Below, piece after piece: positions 47,027-55,542 of a DNA stretch of 64,000 nucleotides. Position 1 is the first letter of the stretch. Every line of letters begins with the position of its first letter. The translations under genes were made by a program, and so were the position numbers. Under the pieces are notes generated by a model. The model was given only the letters and a program-made list of their open reading frames with translations. It was not told the DNA's origin and searched no databases. Origin of the DNA: Shewanella holmiensis (GTDB taxonomy: Bacteria; Pseudomonadota; Gammaproteobacteria; Enterobacterales; Shewanellaceae); assembly GCF_025370255.1 (NCBI RefSeq), contig NZ_JAMTCD010000002.1, positions 1-64,000 of the forward strand, in the 5' to 3' direction.

Positions 47027-47404
47027 ATGTTTAGCCATGTAATGATCGGTGTTAACGACATTGAAAAATCGAAAAAGTTTTACGATGCTATTTTAGGCGA
47101 ATTAGGCCATGCACCGGGGACGATTGATGACAAAGGTCGTTGTTTCTACTTCACTCCATCTGGCATTTTTGCCTTAACTAAACCAATTAACGGTGAGCCA
47201 GCTACCCACGGAAATGGCACGACCATTGGGTTTGCAGCTGCAACGCCAGAACTTGCCAACGCATGGGAAGCCGCTGGTGTTAAAAATGGCGGCACGGCTT
47301 GTGAAGATGCTCCCGGCATTCGTCAGGGCCCAGGGTTTCAATTATACCTAGCGTATTTACGTGATCCTGATGGCAACAAGCTATGCGCGCTACATAGAGT
47401 GTAA
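47027..47404 (+). CDS. VOC family protein (glyoxalase-like)
   Basis: A 125-aa single-domain vicinal-oxygen-chelate protein. It opens FSHVMIGVNDIEKSKKFYDAIL and closes with YLRDPDGNKLCALH, the two beta-alpha-beta-beta-beta modules of the fold; candidate metal ligands are H4 and the histidine or glutamates in the second module. Function is not predictable. AAGGAG is well placed before the ATG. It is close to a second VOC gene at 47514. Confidence 0.88.
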   Translation: MFSHVMIGVNDIEKSKKFYDAILGELGHAPGTIDDKGRCFYFTPSGIFALTKPINGEPATHGNGTTIGFAAATPELANAWEAAGVKNGGTACEDAPGIRQGPGFQLYLAYLRDPDGNKLCALHRV

Positions 47405-47513
47405 AACCACTTTAACCACATTGTGCTTTACTCATCCTACATTAGAGTAAAGCACAGTGATTGAATCAATAAACCATTAATCTAGTCCCCTAGTCGATAA
47501 GGATAACGCTAAG

Positions 47514-47894
47514 ATGAATTTGAACATTGAAAAAATTGGTCAAATTGCCATTGCCGTGACTGACATCAATCAGTCTGTAGCCTTTTATCGCGATATCCTT
47601 GGTTTGAGCTTATTATTTGAAGTCCCATCAGGTTTAGCTTTTTTTAACTGTGGCGGCACACGCTTAATGCTCACCACCTTACAAGGTAAAGCTGAAGACC
47701 ATAAAACCTCTGTAATTTATTACCAAGTCTTAGATATCCATCAAGCCACAGCTCAACTCAAAGCGAAAGGCATTAACTTTGAACGTGAACCACAATTAGC
47801 AGCCAAAATGACAGACCATCATTTGTGGATAGGTTTTTTACGGGATCCCGACCAAAACTTAATCGGCTTAATGGCTGAATTGCCCTTAGCGTAA
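47514..47894 (+). CDS. VOC family protein
   Basis: A 126-aa vicinal-oxygen-chelate protein: IGQIAIAVTDINQSVAFYRDILGLSLLFE, then a FFNCGGTRLML strand and FLRDPDQNLIGLM at the end. It is closer to the methylmalonyl-CoA epimerase/glyoxalase pattern than its neighbour, but it lacks a clear first-module metal histidine (QIA in place of HVA). Substrate unknown. AAGGA lies upstream. It is 109 bp after the first VOC gene; the pair are only distant paralogues. Confidence 0.87.
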   Translation: MNLNIEKIGQIAIAVTDINQSVAFYRDILGLSLLFEVPSGLAFFNCGGTRLMLTTLQGKAEDHKTSVIYYQVLDIHQATAQLKAKGINFEREPQLAAKMTDHHLWIGFLRDPDQNLIGLMAELPLA

Positions 47895-48077
47895 ATCCAC
47901 AGGTGCTGTGATGGATCTAGGTGTTTTCATCGGGTGTAAAAACATAGCAATAACCGCAACGTCAAATGCTCACCAATGCCATAGCAGTCAAAATAGAAAT
48001 ATACGCAGTTAATGATGCATCCCCTAAACCAACAAGGTAAAATACCTGTCCTTTTTATGCTGTGAGTGGCTTTTACC

Positions 48078-49784
48078 ATGTCTGTTATCGATCCTTGTTT
48101 TATCCAATTCAATGACAGTATTGCCCAGCACAGTTTACCCGCCCGTTTTACCTTTCCGTTTTACTACCAACCACATCCAATCTGCTTGCAAGCAGCACAA
48201 CAATTACAACAAGACTTGTTAATCAACAATCCATGGCAGCATAATTTTGGTTTAGATCCTGAAAATGATCGCGGTATGGTCATAGGTAAAATGTTTGGCG
48301 TGTTGGTAGTAAAAAATCACCAGGGACAAATTGGGTTTTTAGCCGGATTTTCCGGCAAACTGGCCGATCAAAATATTCTGCCACCTTTTGTGCCACCAAT
48401 TTTTGACATGCTCACTAAAGACAGTTTTTTTAGTGCCGAAAACAAACAAATTAACGACATTAACCAGTTAATTATTCAGCATGAATCAACCGCTGAATTG
48501 GCCAATTTACAAGTCTTGCTTGCAAAGCAGCAACAACAGGCTGACACGGCATTAGCATTGTTACGTGCCGATATCATCGAAAATCGTAAACATCGCAAAG
48601 AAAAACGCGAGCAAGCTGATATTGATTTAGTTCAGGGAAAGCTTAACGCCGAATCGTTTAAAACCCTGTCAATTGAGCTTAGTCGTCAAAGCGTGCAGCA
48701 AAAATATCAATTAGCAGAGTTAAAACAACAATGGGCTGCAAAAATTGAGCACACATTTCAACAAGTCGATAAGTACCTACATCAAATTAAACAGCTTAAA
48801 AAACAGCGGAAGCAATTGTCTAATCAGTTACAAAAGAAGCTGTTTAATCAATATCAATTTTTAAATATTACTGGTTTAACTCGAGATTTGAATAGCATAT
48901 TTTTTGATGCACCAAACCATCTGTCACCGGCTGGGGCTGGAGAGTGTGCTGCACCTAAATTATTGCAATATGCTTTTAAACAGCAATTAACCCCGATAGC
49001 CATGGCCGAGTTTTGGTGGGGACAATCACCTAAGTCAGAAATAAAACAACACCAAAATTACTACCCTGCTTGCCACAGTAAGTGTCGGCCCATTTTAGGC
49101 CATATGCTGTCAGATATGTTGGTCGACCCTGACCCATTACTCATTAATACCGCCGAAGATAAACTTGTTGATATTGTGTATCAGGACGCAGATTTGGCGA
49201 TTATTAATAAACCCGCTGAAATGCTGTCAGTGGCCGGGAAAAATGTCACCGATTCAGTGCAAACCCGAATGCAACAACACTTTCCTCAGGCAACGGGACC
49301 TTTGATTGTGCATCGCCTCGATATGTCGACTTCCGGACTCATGGTTATTGCGTTAACCAAAGAGGCCAATAAAGCCTTACAACAGCAATTTATCAATCGC
49401 ACCGTCACTAAACGCTATATTGCTTTGGTAGAAGGTAAGCCCAGCCAACAACAAGGCTTGATCACTTTACCCCTGCGAGTCGACTTGAATGATCGCCCCA
49501 AGCAATTAGTCTGTTATGAGCATGGAAAAAACGCCGAAACCTTTTGGGAAGTCTATAAAAACAAAGGTGAAAACACCCTATTACATCTTTACCCTAAAAC
49601 AGGCCGAACCCATCAACTTAGAGTACACTGTGCTCACCACCTCGGTTTAGGTTTGCCAATCGTCGGCGATGATTTGTATGGCCAACAAGCCAACCGATTA
49701 CATCTGCATGCCGCTTTTATTGGATTTAATCACCCCTCTACTGGCCAATGGATTGAGTTTACTACCTCCGCTGACTTTGAATAA
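48078..49784 (+). CDS. RluA-family pseudouridine synthase with long N-terminal extension
   Basis: About 568 aa. The C-terminal third (about 360-568) is the RluA catalytic domain, with HRLDMSTSGLMV carrying the catalytic aspartate, RYIALVEG, and the KTGRTHQLRVHCAH motif. The first about 150 residues form a unique globular domain, and about 150-275 is a charged coiled coil rich in Gln and Lys, layout known for a long RluA group in Shewanella and Vibrio. The target uridine (tRNA or 23S rRNA) is uncertain. The start is uncertain: ATG 48078 or GTG 48066. Confidence 0.85.
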   Translation: MSVIDPCFIQFNDSIAQHSLPARFTFPFYYQPHPICLQAAQQLQQDLLINNPWQHNFGLDPENDRGMVIGKMFGVLVVKNHQGQIGFLAGFSGKLADQNILPPFVPPIFDMLTKDSFFSAENKQINDINQLIIQHESTAELANLQVLLAKQQQQADTALALLRADIIENRKHRKEKREQADIDLVQGKLNAESFKTLSIELSRQSVQQKYQLAELKQQWAAKIEHTFQQVDKYLHQIKQLKKQRKQLSNQLQKKLFNQYQFLNITGLTRDLNSIFFDAPNHLSPAGAGECAAPKLLQYAFKQQLTPIAMAEFWWGQSPKSEIKQHQNYYPACHSKCRPILGHMLSDMLVDPDPLLINTAEDKLVDIVYQDADLAIINKPAEMLSVAGKNVTDSVQTRMQQHFPQATGPLIVHRLDMSTSGLMVIALTKEANKALQQQFINRTVTKRYIALVEGKPSQQQGLITLPLRVDLNDRPKQLVCYEHGKNAETFWEVYKNKGENTLLHLYPKTGRTHQLRVHCAHHLGLGLPIVGDDLYGQQANRLHLHAAFIGFNHPSTGQWIEFTTSADFE

Positions 49785-50107
49785 TAAGTAAATGGCAAAA
49801 AACTCACACACAGATTCGCCTAAAAACCAATCAAATCCTGAATTTATTCCACTGGGGTAAATTAAGCTGAGACATTGAAAAAGATCGATCATTCATAAAG
49901 GGTGGTCATGTTAAAAAATATAGGTTAATGTAACCAACTATTTATATTCCAATTGCCGCGCTAATATTTTAATGCTCAAAAAACAAGCAAAAAAATAAGG
50001 CTGTTTGAATTAACAATACCTTAAAGTTCAGTAATAACAAAGCAAGCTAAACCCCTGATTAATAGATAATTATAAGTTTAAACACTATTAAGGATAAGAG
50101 TGGAACT
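49785..50107. other. Intergenic gap, promoter region of the GYF pair
   Basis: About 320 bp of AT-rich sequence with no gene. It presumably holds the promoter for the gene at 50108, which has AAGGATAAG upstream of its ATG. I see no strong palindrome or terminator. Confidence 0.5.
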
Positions 50108-50530
50108 ATGAAAGAGTGGTATTTCTCAAATAATGGTGAAGTTAGCGGACCTTTAGGTCTGGCAGAATCCAACAAGTTTATCGAAAAAAATCCGCATACC
50201 TATGCTTGGCATCCATCTTATGCCCAATGGATACCCGTAAGCCACGTTGATGAGTTTGATATTGTTATCACACCGCCACCGCCACCCCAAGCGATCCCTA
50301 AAAAACTAGTTGAACGTTTTATTGCTAAAGAGCAAGAGCTTAATACTGAATTAAGCCGCATTGAAACCACCTTGAAGGCGATTACCTCTTCTTTTGCTGA
50401 TTTTGATCGCGATACCAATAAAACTAAAACAGTCACGCAAAATTTGAATCAAGAAGTTAAAGCCACCATACGTAGCGTCAATGAGCAGTATGAAGCTTTA
50501 CAACGCAAGTTGGCTGGTGTGGCAAATTAA
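50108..50530 (+). CDS. GYF_2-domain protein with coiled coil, unknown function
   Basis: A 140-aa protein. Residues 1-50 form a GYF_2-type domain (KEWYFSNNGEVSGPLGLAE, then YAWHPSYAQWIPVSHVDEF), a fold that binds proline-rich peptides. A proline run follows (TPPPPPQAIP, about 57-66), then a predicted helical coiled coil (about 70-138). No signal peptide. It is paralogous to the next gene, 61 bp downstream, and the two are probably cotranscribed. The polyproline run could be bound by its own or the partner's GYF domain. Confidence 0.75.
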   Translation: MKEWYFSNNGEVSGPLGLAESNKFIEKNPHTYAWHPSYAQWIPVSHVDEFDIVITPPPPPQAIPKKLVERFIAKEQELNTELSRIETTLKAITSSFADFDRDTNKTKTVTQNLNQEVKATIRSVNEQYEALQRKLAGVAN

Positions 50531-50591
50531 TGTTTTTGATCTGATTACGATCACAACCACTGTTGATAACGACTAAATAAGAATGATAACT

Positions 50592-52106
50592 ATGAAAAAA
50601 TGGTTTTTTTCGCATGATGGCGACGTTACAGGGCCATTAACCCAAAGTGAAGCTATCGCGTTTTTACAGGCCGAACCTGACTGCTATGGCTGGCACCCTT
50701 CATTGACACAATGGCTTCCGGTTAGCCATATTGCTGAGTTCGCAGGCATTGTACCTCCGCCCACGTCACCGGCCCAAATTCCGACTGAATTGATCAATGA
50801 ATTCAATAAAAAACGTCATGAAATAAATGACACAATCATTGAGATGGATGAGTCTGTTAAGTATTCTAAAACATATCTTTATGAACTAGAACAAGAGATT
50901 AACATCTACAAACGCCTTACGAGCAAATTAAGCGATGATGTTAAAAACAACATCAAGGGCATTGAAAACAAATACGAAGGCTATCAAAAGATATTTGAAG
51001 AGCTGGTTAATGCCGTTAGCATTGCAAAATCAGAAATAACCGACGTCACTAGCGAGTTTGATAAACGCGTTGCAGATCGAGCTCAAGATCAAGCCGCTAT
51101 TCCTACGCCGCCACAAGCCTTATCTGATACTGCGCCAAGCATTTCTCTACAGCCTGTTGTTGCTACAGCTTCTGAGCCTATCACTGCGTCTTTAGAACCA
51201 GTAGTGACTAAACCTGCTCATGATCCAATATCATCGCCTTTAGATACTGTAGCCACAAAATCGCCTTCTGAGGCTATAACACCATCTATAGACCCAGTCG
51301 CAACAACAGCGGTATCTTTAGATCCTATCGCCACACCAAGAACAGCATTAGATTCAATCGCAACAACAGCGGTATCTTTAGATCCTATCGCCACACCAAG
51401 AACAGCATTAGATTCAATCGCTAGCCCTAGTTTAAGCCTAGATCCTGTGCCGACAAAATCGCTATCATTAGATCCTATCGCCACACCAAGAGTAGCATTA
51501 GATCCGATCGCTAGCCCTAGTTTAAGCCTAGATCCTGTGCCGACAAAATCACTGTCATTAGATCCTGTAGCGGTTAAAGCCACGAATTTAGACAATGTTG
51601 CCGAAATCAGACCCAAAACGGCATCTTTAGACCCTCAGCCAATACGCTCATCTGCTAGCTTAGATAACGTTGCAGTGCGCTTAAAGCCGGGGGAATCGAT
51701 AGATGACATCGCGCCAAAAAAGTCGCAAGAGAAAATTGATAGCATTCAATTTTCTGACGAACTAAAAAACAATATAGAACAAAAGCTGGAAAAAGTTTTC
51801 GAACAAAGCCCTGCTGTATCGACTGAAATAGCCAGCACACAACCTGACACTGAAAAAACCAAAACGGTTGCACCAACTAAATTGGGAGTCACCAGTATTT
51901 TAAAATCAGTGTTCAGAGGCGACAAAAAAGTTGCCCCTGAGCAAGAAGTGAAACTGGACTCTCCAGTCACACTCGCTCACAGTAATGACAACTTAGATAA
52001 CGACCACGAAGATCATGATGATCATGAAGAGAAAAATGGTACGACAGGTGGCACATCAACTGACAAAGAAGGCCGTATGCGCCGTCGCAGTAGAAGACGT
52101 CGCTAA
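50592..52106 (+). CDS. GYF_2-domain protein with decapeptide repeats, unknown function
   Basis: A 504-aa paralogue of the preceding protein over its first about 150 residues: GYF_2 domain (KKWFFSHDGDVTGPLTQSEA, YGWHPSLTQWLPVSH), a PPPTSPAQIP linker and a coiled coil. Residues about 200-350 are a repeat region of 10-residue units built on LDP(I/V)A(T/S)P. A predicted helix follows (about 375-400), then an Asp/His-rich stretch and a tail of arginines (RMRRRSRRRR) that may bind nucleic acid or membrane. There is no signal peptide. The start at 50592 aligns with its paralogue. A strong terminator ends the pair. Confidence 0.75.
   Translation: MKKWFFSHDGDVTGPLTQSEAIAFLQAEPDCYGWHPSLTQWLPVSHIAEFAGIVPPPTSPAQIPTELINEFNKKRHEINDTIIEMDESVKYSKTYLYELEQEINIYKRLTSKLSDDVKNNIKGIENKYEGYQKIFEELVNAVSIAKSEITDVTSEFDKRVADRAQDQAAIPTPPQALSDTAPSISLQPVVATASEPITASLEPVVTKPAHDPISSPLDTVATKSPSEAITPSIDPVATTAVSLDPIATPRTALDSIATTAVSLDPIATPRTALDSIASPSLSLDPVPTKSLSLDPIATPRVALDPIASPSLSLDPVPTKSLSLDPVAVKATNLDNVAEIRPKTASLDPQPIRSSASLDNVAVRLKPGESIDDIAPKKSQEKIDSIQFSDELKNNIEQKLEKVFEQSPAVSTEIASTQPDTEKTKTVAPTKLGVTSILKSVFRGDKKVAPEQEVKLDSPVTLAHSNDNLDNDHEDHDDHEEKNGTTGGTSTDKEGRMRRRSRRRR
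51301..51600. repeat. In-frame tandem duplications inside the GYF repeat protein
   Basis: A 60-bp block is repeated exactly (51301-51360 and 51361-51420). It is followed by a 90-bp block repeated with a few changes (51421-51510 and 51511-51600). Both lengths are multiples of the 30-bp unit that encodes the decapeptide, so copy-number changes stay in frame. Confidence 0.92.
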
Positions 52107-52151
52107 TTTGTTGCAACGATATATCTGCTGTTAAGTCATACAAGAAAAACC

Positions 52152-52181
52152 AAAGGCCAACTTAGATTAGTTGGCCTTTTT
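52152..52181 (+). terminator. Rho-independent terminator
   Basis: AAAGGCCAACT (52152-52162) pairs with AGTTGGCCTTT (52169-52179) over TAGATT, followed by T residues. It ends the GYF pair. Confidence 0.9.
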
Positions 52182-52497
52182 ATAGGGCGAGATTTATTCA
52201 ATTAATATGAAAGCTATAAGCAAATTGATGATTAAATTGCGGGGAAAACAGATTAATCACATTATGCTATTTAGGATAGAAATGAGTCAGTTCACGCATT
52301 AATTTAGTGACAAATTAATTAGCCAAATTAATCAATTCAAGTAAGTCTTGATTTATAAAGACCCATGTTACTTGCCCCAAATTAGTGTGCCACTATACAA
52401 ACCCTTAATCGACAGCGTAATGCTAATTTAGGGGTGTCGAACTCAGGTTTGTAAGCGATAAAAAAGCACTAAGAAATAAGGCATGCTTGATATGAAT

Positions 52498-52710
52498 TTA
52501 TAGGCCTCTCACGAGGAAGAGGCCTATAAAATGTTTGGCTTTTAACAGAATCAACGTGTAGTGGCATAGTGATTTCGCCTGAGCCATCATGACATAGATA
52601 TCACTGAATTTTTCTGTGATAAACCCTTGATACACAACAGACTCAAAACTGGCATCTTCATCTATCGTGATAAAGAGTTCGGACGCCTCACTAACAGCCA
52701 CTAGCTGCAT
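52498..52710 (-). pseudogene. Possible gene remnant ending in a terminator palindrome
   Basis: A 70-codon frame whose composition looks coding (ELFITIDEDASFESVVYQGFITEKFSDIYVMM as a span near its start). The frame stays open upstream of its first ATG for about 16 codons (to about 52758) without a usable start. Its last codons run through an 11-bp perfect palindrome (52499-52509 with 52518-52528) that looks like a transcription terminator on the minus strand. This suggests the 3' end of a damaged gene. I do not recognise the family. Confidence 0.3.
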
Positions 52711-52866
52711 CTCATGGGCTAGCTCGATCGACGTTAAGAGCCATAGCGCTGGTGCTTTTTACGGCCAACGCCAGTGACAAGAGAGCTTTTTATATTCGTA
52801 CTTTCATGTTAAAAAATTGATTGGTAATAGCTTGTATACCTTAGGGGCCCTTAACTGGACGCCTTC

Positions 52867-54045
52867 CTAGGGAACTTCAGTTGACCAAAGTTCAGTGGAT
52901 TTAGCTTTGCTATAACCATGCTGGTACAAGGCTTTCATATACTGTAAGTCGAACATATCTTTTGTCGCTTTAGGTGCGTTAAACTCATCATCCATATAAG
53001 TAAATGAAAGTTTTAATCCACTATTTTTACTGAAATAAAGCATTCTATACAGGTCACCTTTAGCTTGTTGAATCGTCATGCTGCCAAGGCTTCTGCTTAA
53101 TAAGTCAACGCCCTTATCTTCAGTTGCCTGATAGGGAACTTTTAACATACCATTACGAATAACATGTATCTGCGGACTCGTCGTTAATCCCAAAGCCTCA
53201 TTGATCTTTGCGTAATCAACATTTACCACTTCGAAAAACATTTGCACCGTAAGTCCGCCATCGACGTGAAGCTCTTCTAGGGTCTTGTCACCTTGGTTAA
53301 CCGTAATAAATTGTGGCGGAAACACCCCTGGTATTGATGAACTCGCAGCCAGAATTTGATGGATCAATGTGACCTTGTTAGGTAGATCACTCTCGGCGAT
53401 GCGACCAAGGTTCCAAACAACCAGCTCTTCAGAGTCAAAATGGGTGCTGCCAATAAATAACCGACGACCTGACTGATGCTGCACAGCTATCTGCTCAATC
53501 ATTTCTGCCGTGTAGACGTTCTGGATAAATTCAAACATCTTTTGTCCATCGGTAAATGCATCCTTAATCAGCGCATTGAGAAAATTACGTTTACCTAAAA
53601 TAAGGTCGTCATTAAGGCTAAGCATGACCTCTTTTAGACGTGGGATCTCATCCCCACCCACAAATACAAATGGCGCCATCAGTGAGCCTGCACTAATACC
53701 AGTAACAATGCTGTACTCCTGCAGCTGGTTGCTGTCGTATAAGCCGTTAATAATACCGGCACCAAATGCTCCGTTAGCACCTCCGCCAGACAGAGCAAGA
53801 ATATTTAGCTGGTCGCCATTCACCTTTAACGGAGTCGTACCATCTTGCGGGTTAAATAAGAAATCCGAAGCGTCATCCCCCCAAACTCGATAGGGTTCAG
53901 ATGACGCATCAGCAAAACTAGACTCAACCGTTACCGCTCGGTAATTATCTTTTGTGACTCGGTTTTCAAGGGTATGTGTTGAACTACACGCCACAAGAAA
54001 CAGCGACAAAAACACCACCATAGATAAAGACTTTGTTTGACCCAT
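52867..54045 (-). CDS. Patatin-like phospholipase, lipoprotein
   Basis: A 392-aa lipoprotein (signal peptide to LVACSS, C20). The patatin domain has the oxyanion loop SGGGANGAFGAG, the nucleophile motif GISAG (Ser in the G-x-S-x-G) and the catalytic aspartate in VDGGLT. It should hydrolyse acyl esters of phospholipids at the cell envelope. GGAG seven bases before the ATG at 54045 fixes the start; an upstream ATG adds nine residues ahead of the signal. It is a single gene, with a long non-coding stretch upstream. Confidence 0.88.
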   Translation of the reverse strand: MGQTKSLSMVVFLSLFLVACSSTHTLENRVTKDNYRAVTVESSFADASSEPYRVWGDDASDFLFNPQDGTTPLKVNGDQLNILALSGGGANGAFGAGIINGLYDSNQLQEYSIVTGISAGSLMAPFVFVGGDEIPRLKEVMLSLNDDLILGKRNFLNALIKDAFTDGQKMFEFIQNVYTAEMIEQIAVQHQSGRRLFIGSTHFDSEELVVWNLGRIAESDLPNKVTLIHQILAASSSIPGVFPPQFITVNQGDKTLEELHVDGGLTVQMFFEVVNVDYAKINEALGLTTSPQIHVIRNGMLKVPYQATEDKGVDLLSRSLGSMTIQQAKGDLYRMLYFSKNSGLKLSFTYMDDEFNAPKATKDMFDLQYMKALYQHGYSKAKSTELWSTEVP

Positions 54046-54915
54046 TACTATCTCCAAATTATTTATCACCACTGTCTGACTGTGATACTGAAAACAACGG
54101 ACAACAACCTTATGTCCTAGCTATTTAAATGGTACAGATAACATAAAACTTAGTACCAACATTGCAACATACTTGATTGTGGGTATTTTATACTGGTAAT
54201 TGAGCAGCCATTAATCGCATATGAAGGGTTAAACCCTGCAATCACAACTCAGCTATTTCATCAAGATACTTGACGATGTTCGAAGGGTTTGTCCCTTCAA
54301 AGAAAATGTGGGTGATAGCTATGGCTCAGATACATTAACCTTGCCCGATCCGTTTTAATCGTTAGGTCAATCTAATACTAGGTTTGCCCCTGTAAAATAA
54401 TAAAATTCATTTTATTATTTCCGCTGTTTACGACACGCTGGCTATGGCTACGAAAAGTTCACCGTAGGTAAACTTTTGAAGCCTAGTTTAGCAAACGAGC
54501 ATCAATGCTATTACAGCATTCTTTAGCCACCCACACTCAGTTCTCGCTTAATCTAAATAACTTAGATGATTGATATTAAAACGAATAAATACAAAAAAGT
54601 GTTCTACTCAGCATGTTTTAGGGCTTTCATGCTGTGTTAACGAGTTTGAAAGTAGAAAAACGATGCTCTTCATTCGTTACAATCAACCGGGATGTTGTAA
54701 ATACCCTTAAAACACAACGATATGGATATAGAAGATGGGGCGAAGCACGACTAAAGGGATTTAGGATTTAGGATTTAGGAGGTAGGGTAACGCATGGAGC
54801 GGTTACCGAGGATGCTTGAGCCGAAGAGCATCAAAATTCCATGCACTACCTGACCATATTGATCGCACACCACAGCAAGTTGTTGTCAACTTATGGGCTT
54901 AGCAACAGATAGATC
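54046..54915. other. Long non-coding region with hairpins
   Basis: About 870 bp between the patatin gene and the end of cobO. No gene is supported on either strand. It contains small inverted repeats: GAAGGG/CCCTTC (54282-54298), AAAAGTT/AACTTTT (54453-54477), and a dense structured block at 54757-54850. Confidence 0.6.
54757..54850. repeat. Compound repeat: 7-bp tandem array plus nested hairpins
   Basis: GGATTTA is repeated three times with a partial fourth (54757-54780). Immediately after, GGTAACGC-ATGGA-GCGGTTACC forms a hairpin with a one-base bulge (54786-54807), and GATGCT/AGCATC forms another (54811-54832). An outer pair GCATGGA / TCCATGC (54792-54798 and 54838-54844), with flanking GGTAG/CTACC, can enclose both. 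The ATGGA loop matches the hairpin family at 93-384. Confidence 0.6.
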
Positions 54916-55542
54916 CTAATAATCAAACCCAATTTGTGCTTTAACTCCGGCTTCAAATGCATGTTTAATCGGTTGAACTTCACTCACGGTATCAGCTAGC
55001 TCAATAATCGCACGGTGACACGCTCTGCCAGTAATGATCACATGTTGCATTGGCGGCCGATTGTTAAGCGCATCCAGTACACGATCAAGCTCGATATAGT
55101 GATAGCTCACCATATAAGTGAGTTCATCGAGCAAAATAATATCGATGGTTTCATCTTTGAGCAATGCTTCCGCTGCTTCCCACGCTCCTATCGCCGCTAA
55201 GGTATCTTTCTCTCTGTCTTGGGTTTCCCAGGTAAAACCTGTTCCCATCACGTGGAACTCAACACCGACTTTCTCTAGCACTTCACGCTCACCGCAAGGC
55301 CAGTTGCCTTTAATAAACTGTACTACAGCCGCCTTTTTTCCATGTCCTACTGCACGGGTAATATTGCCAAACCCACCCGTAGACTTACCTTTACCATTGC
55401 CGGTCAAGACCAGTAACACGCCTTTCTCTAATTGCGCTTTAGCGATTTTGGCATCCACTGCGTCCTTCACTTTTTGTTGGCGTGCTTTATGACGTTGGGC
55501 TTTTTGTTCGTCAAGCTGATTTTGGTCTTTATTGCTGTCCAT
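54916..55542 (-). CDS. cobO: Cob(I)yrinic acid a,c-diamide adenosyltransferase
   Basis: A 208-aa CobO/BtuR-type corrinoid adenosyltransferase. The P-loop GNGKGKST (about residues 48-55), preceded by LLVLTGN, binds ATP in the reversed manner known for the family; VVQFIKGNWPCGERE and ILLDELTYMVSYHYI follow. It transfers the adenosyl group to cobalt to make coenzyme B12 forms. The Gln/Lys-rich N-terminus (1-38) is longer than the core. Its ATG overlaps the cobQ stop (TAATG), the last gene of the B12 operon. Confidence 0.94.
   Translation of the reverse strand: MDSNKDQNQLDEQKAQRHKARQQKVKDAVDAKIAKAQLEKGVLLVLTGNGKGKSTGGFGNITRAVGHGKKAAVVQFIKGNWPCGEREVLEKVGVEFHVMGTGFTWETQDREKDTLAAIGAWEAAEALLKDETIDIILLDELTYMVSYHYIELDRVLDALNNRPPMQHVIITGRACHRAIIELADTVSEVQPIKHAFEAGVKAQIGFDY

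Larger units (their letters stand above)
52107..52866. other. Gap with a terminator and a possible gene fragment
   Basis: About 760 bp between the repeat protein and the patatin-like gene. It holds the terminator at 52152-52179, a long AT-rich stretch, a perfect palindrome at 52499-52528 and a possible fragment at 52498-52710. Nothing else is convincing. Confidence 0.5.

Noticed and set aside
51218..51616. 132-codon minus-strand frame inside the GYF repeat gene
   Set aside because: It only mirrors the decapeptide repeat on the other strand. The plus-strand gene has an ATG start shared with its paralogue and a terminator.
55118..55492. Plus-strand frames opposite cobO and cobQ
   Set aside because: Shadows of well-conserved B12 genes on the other strand.
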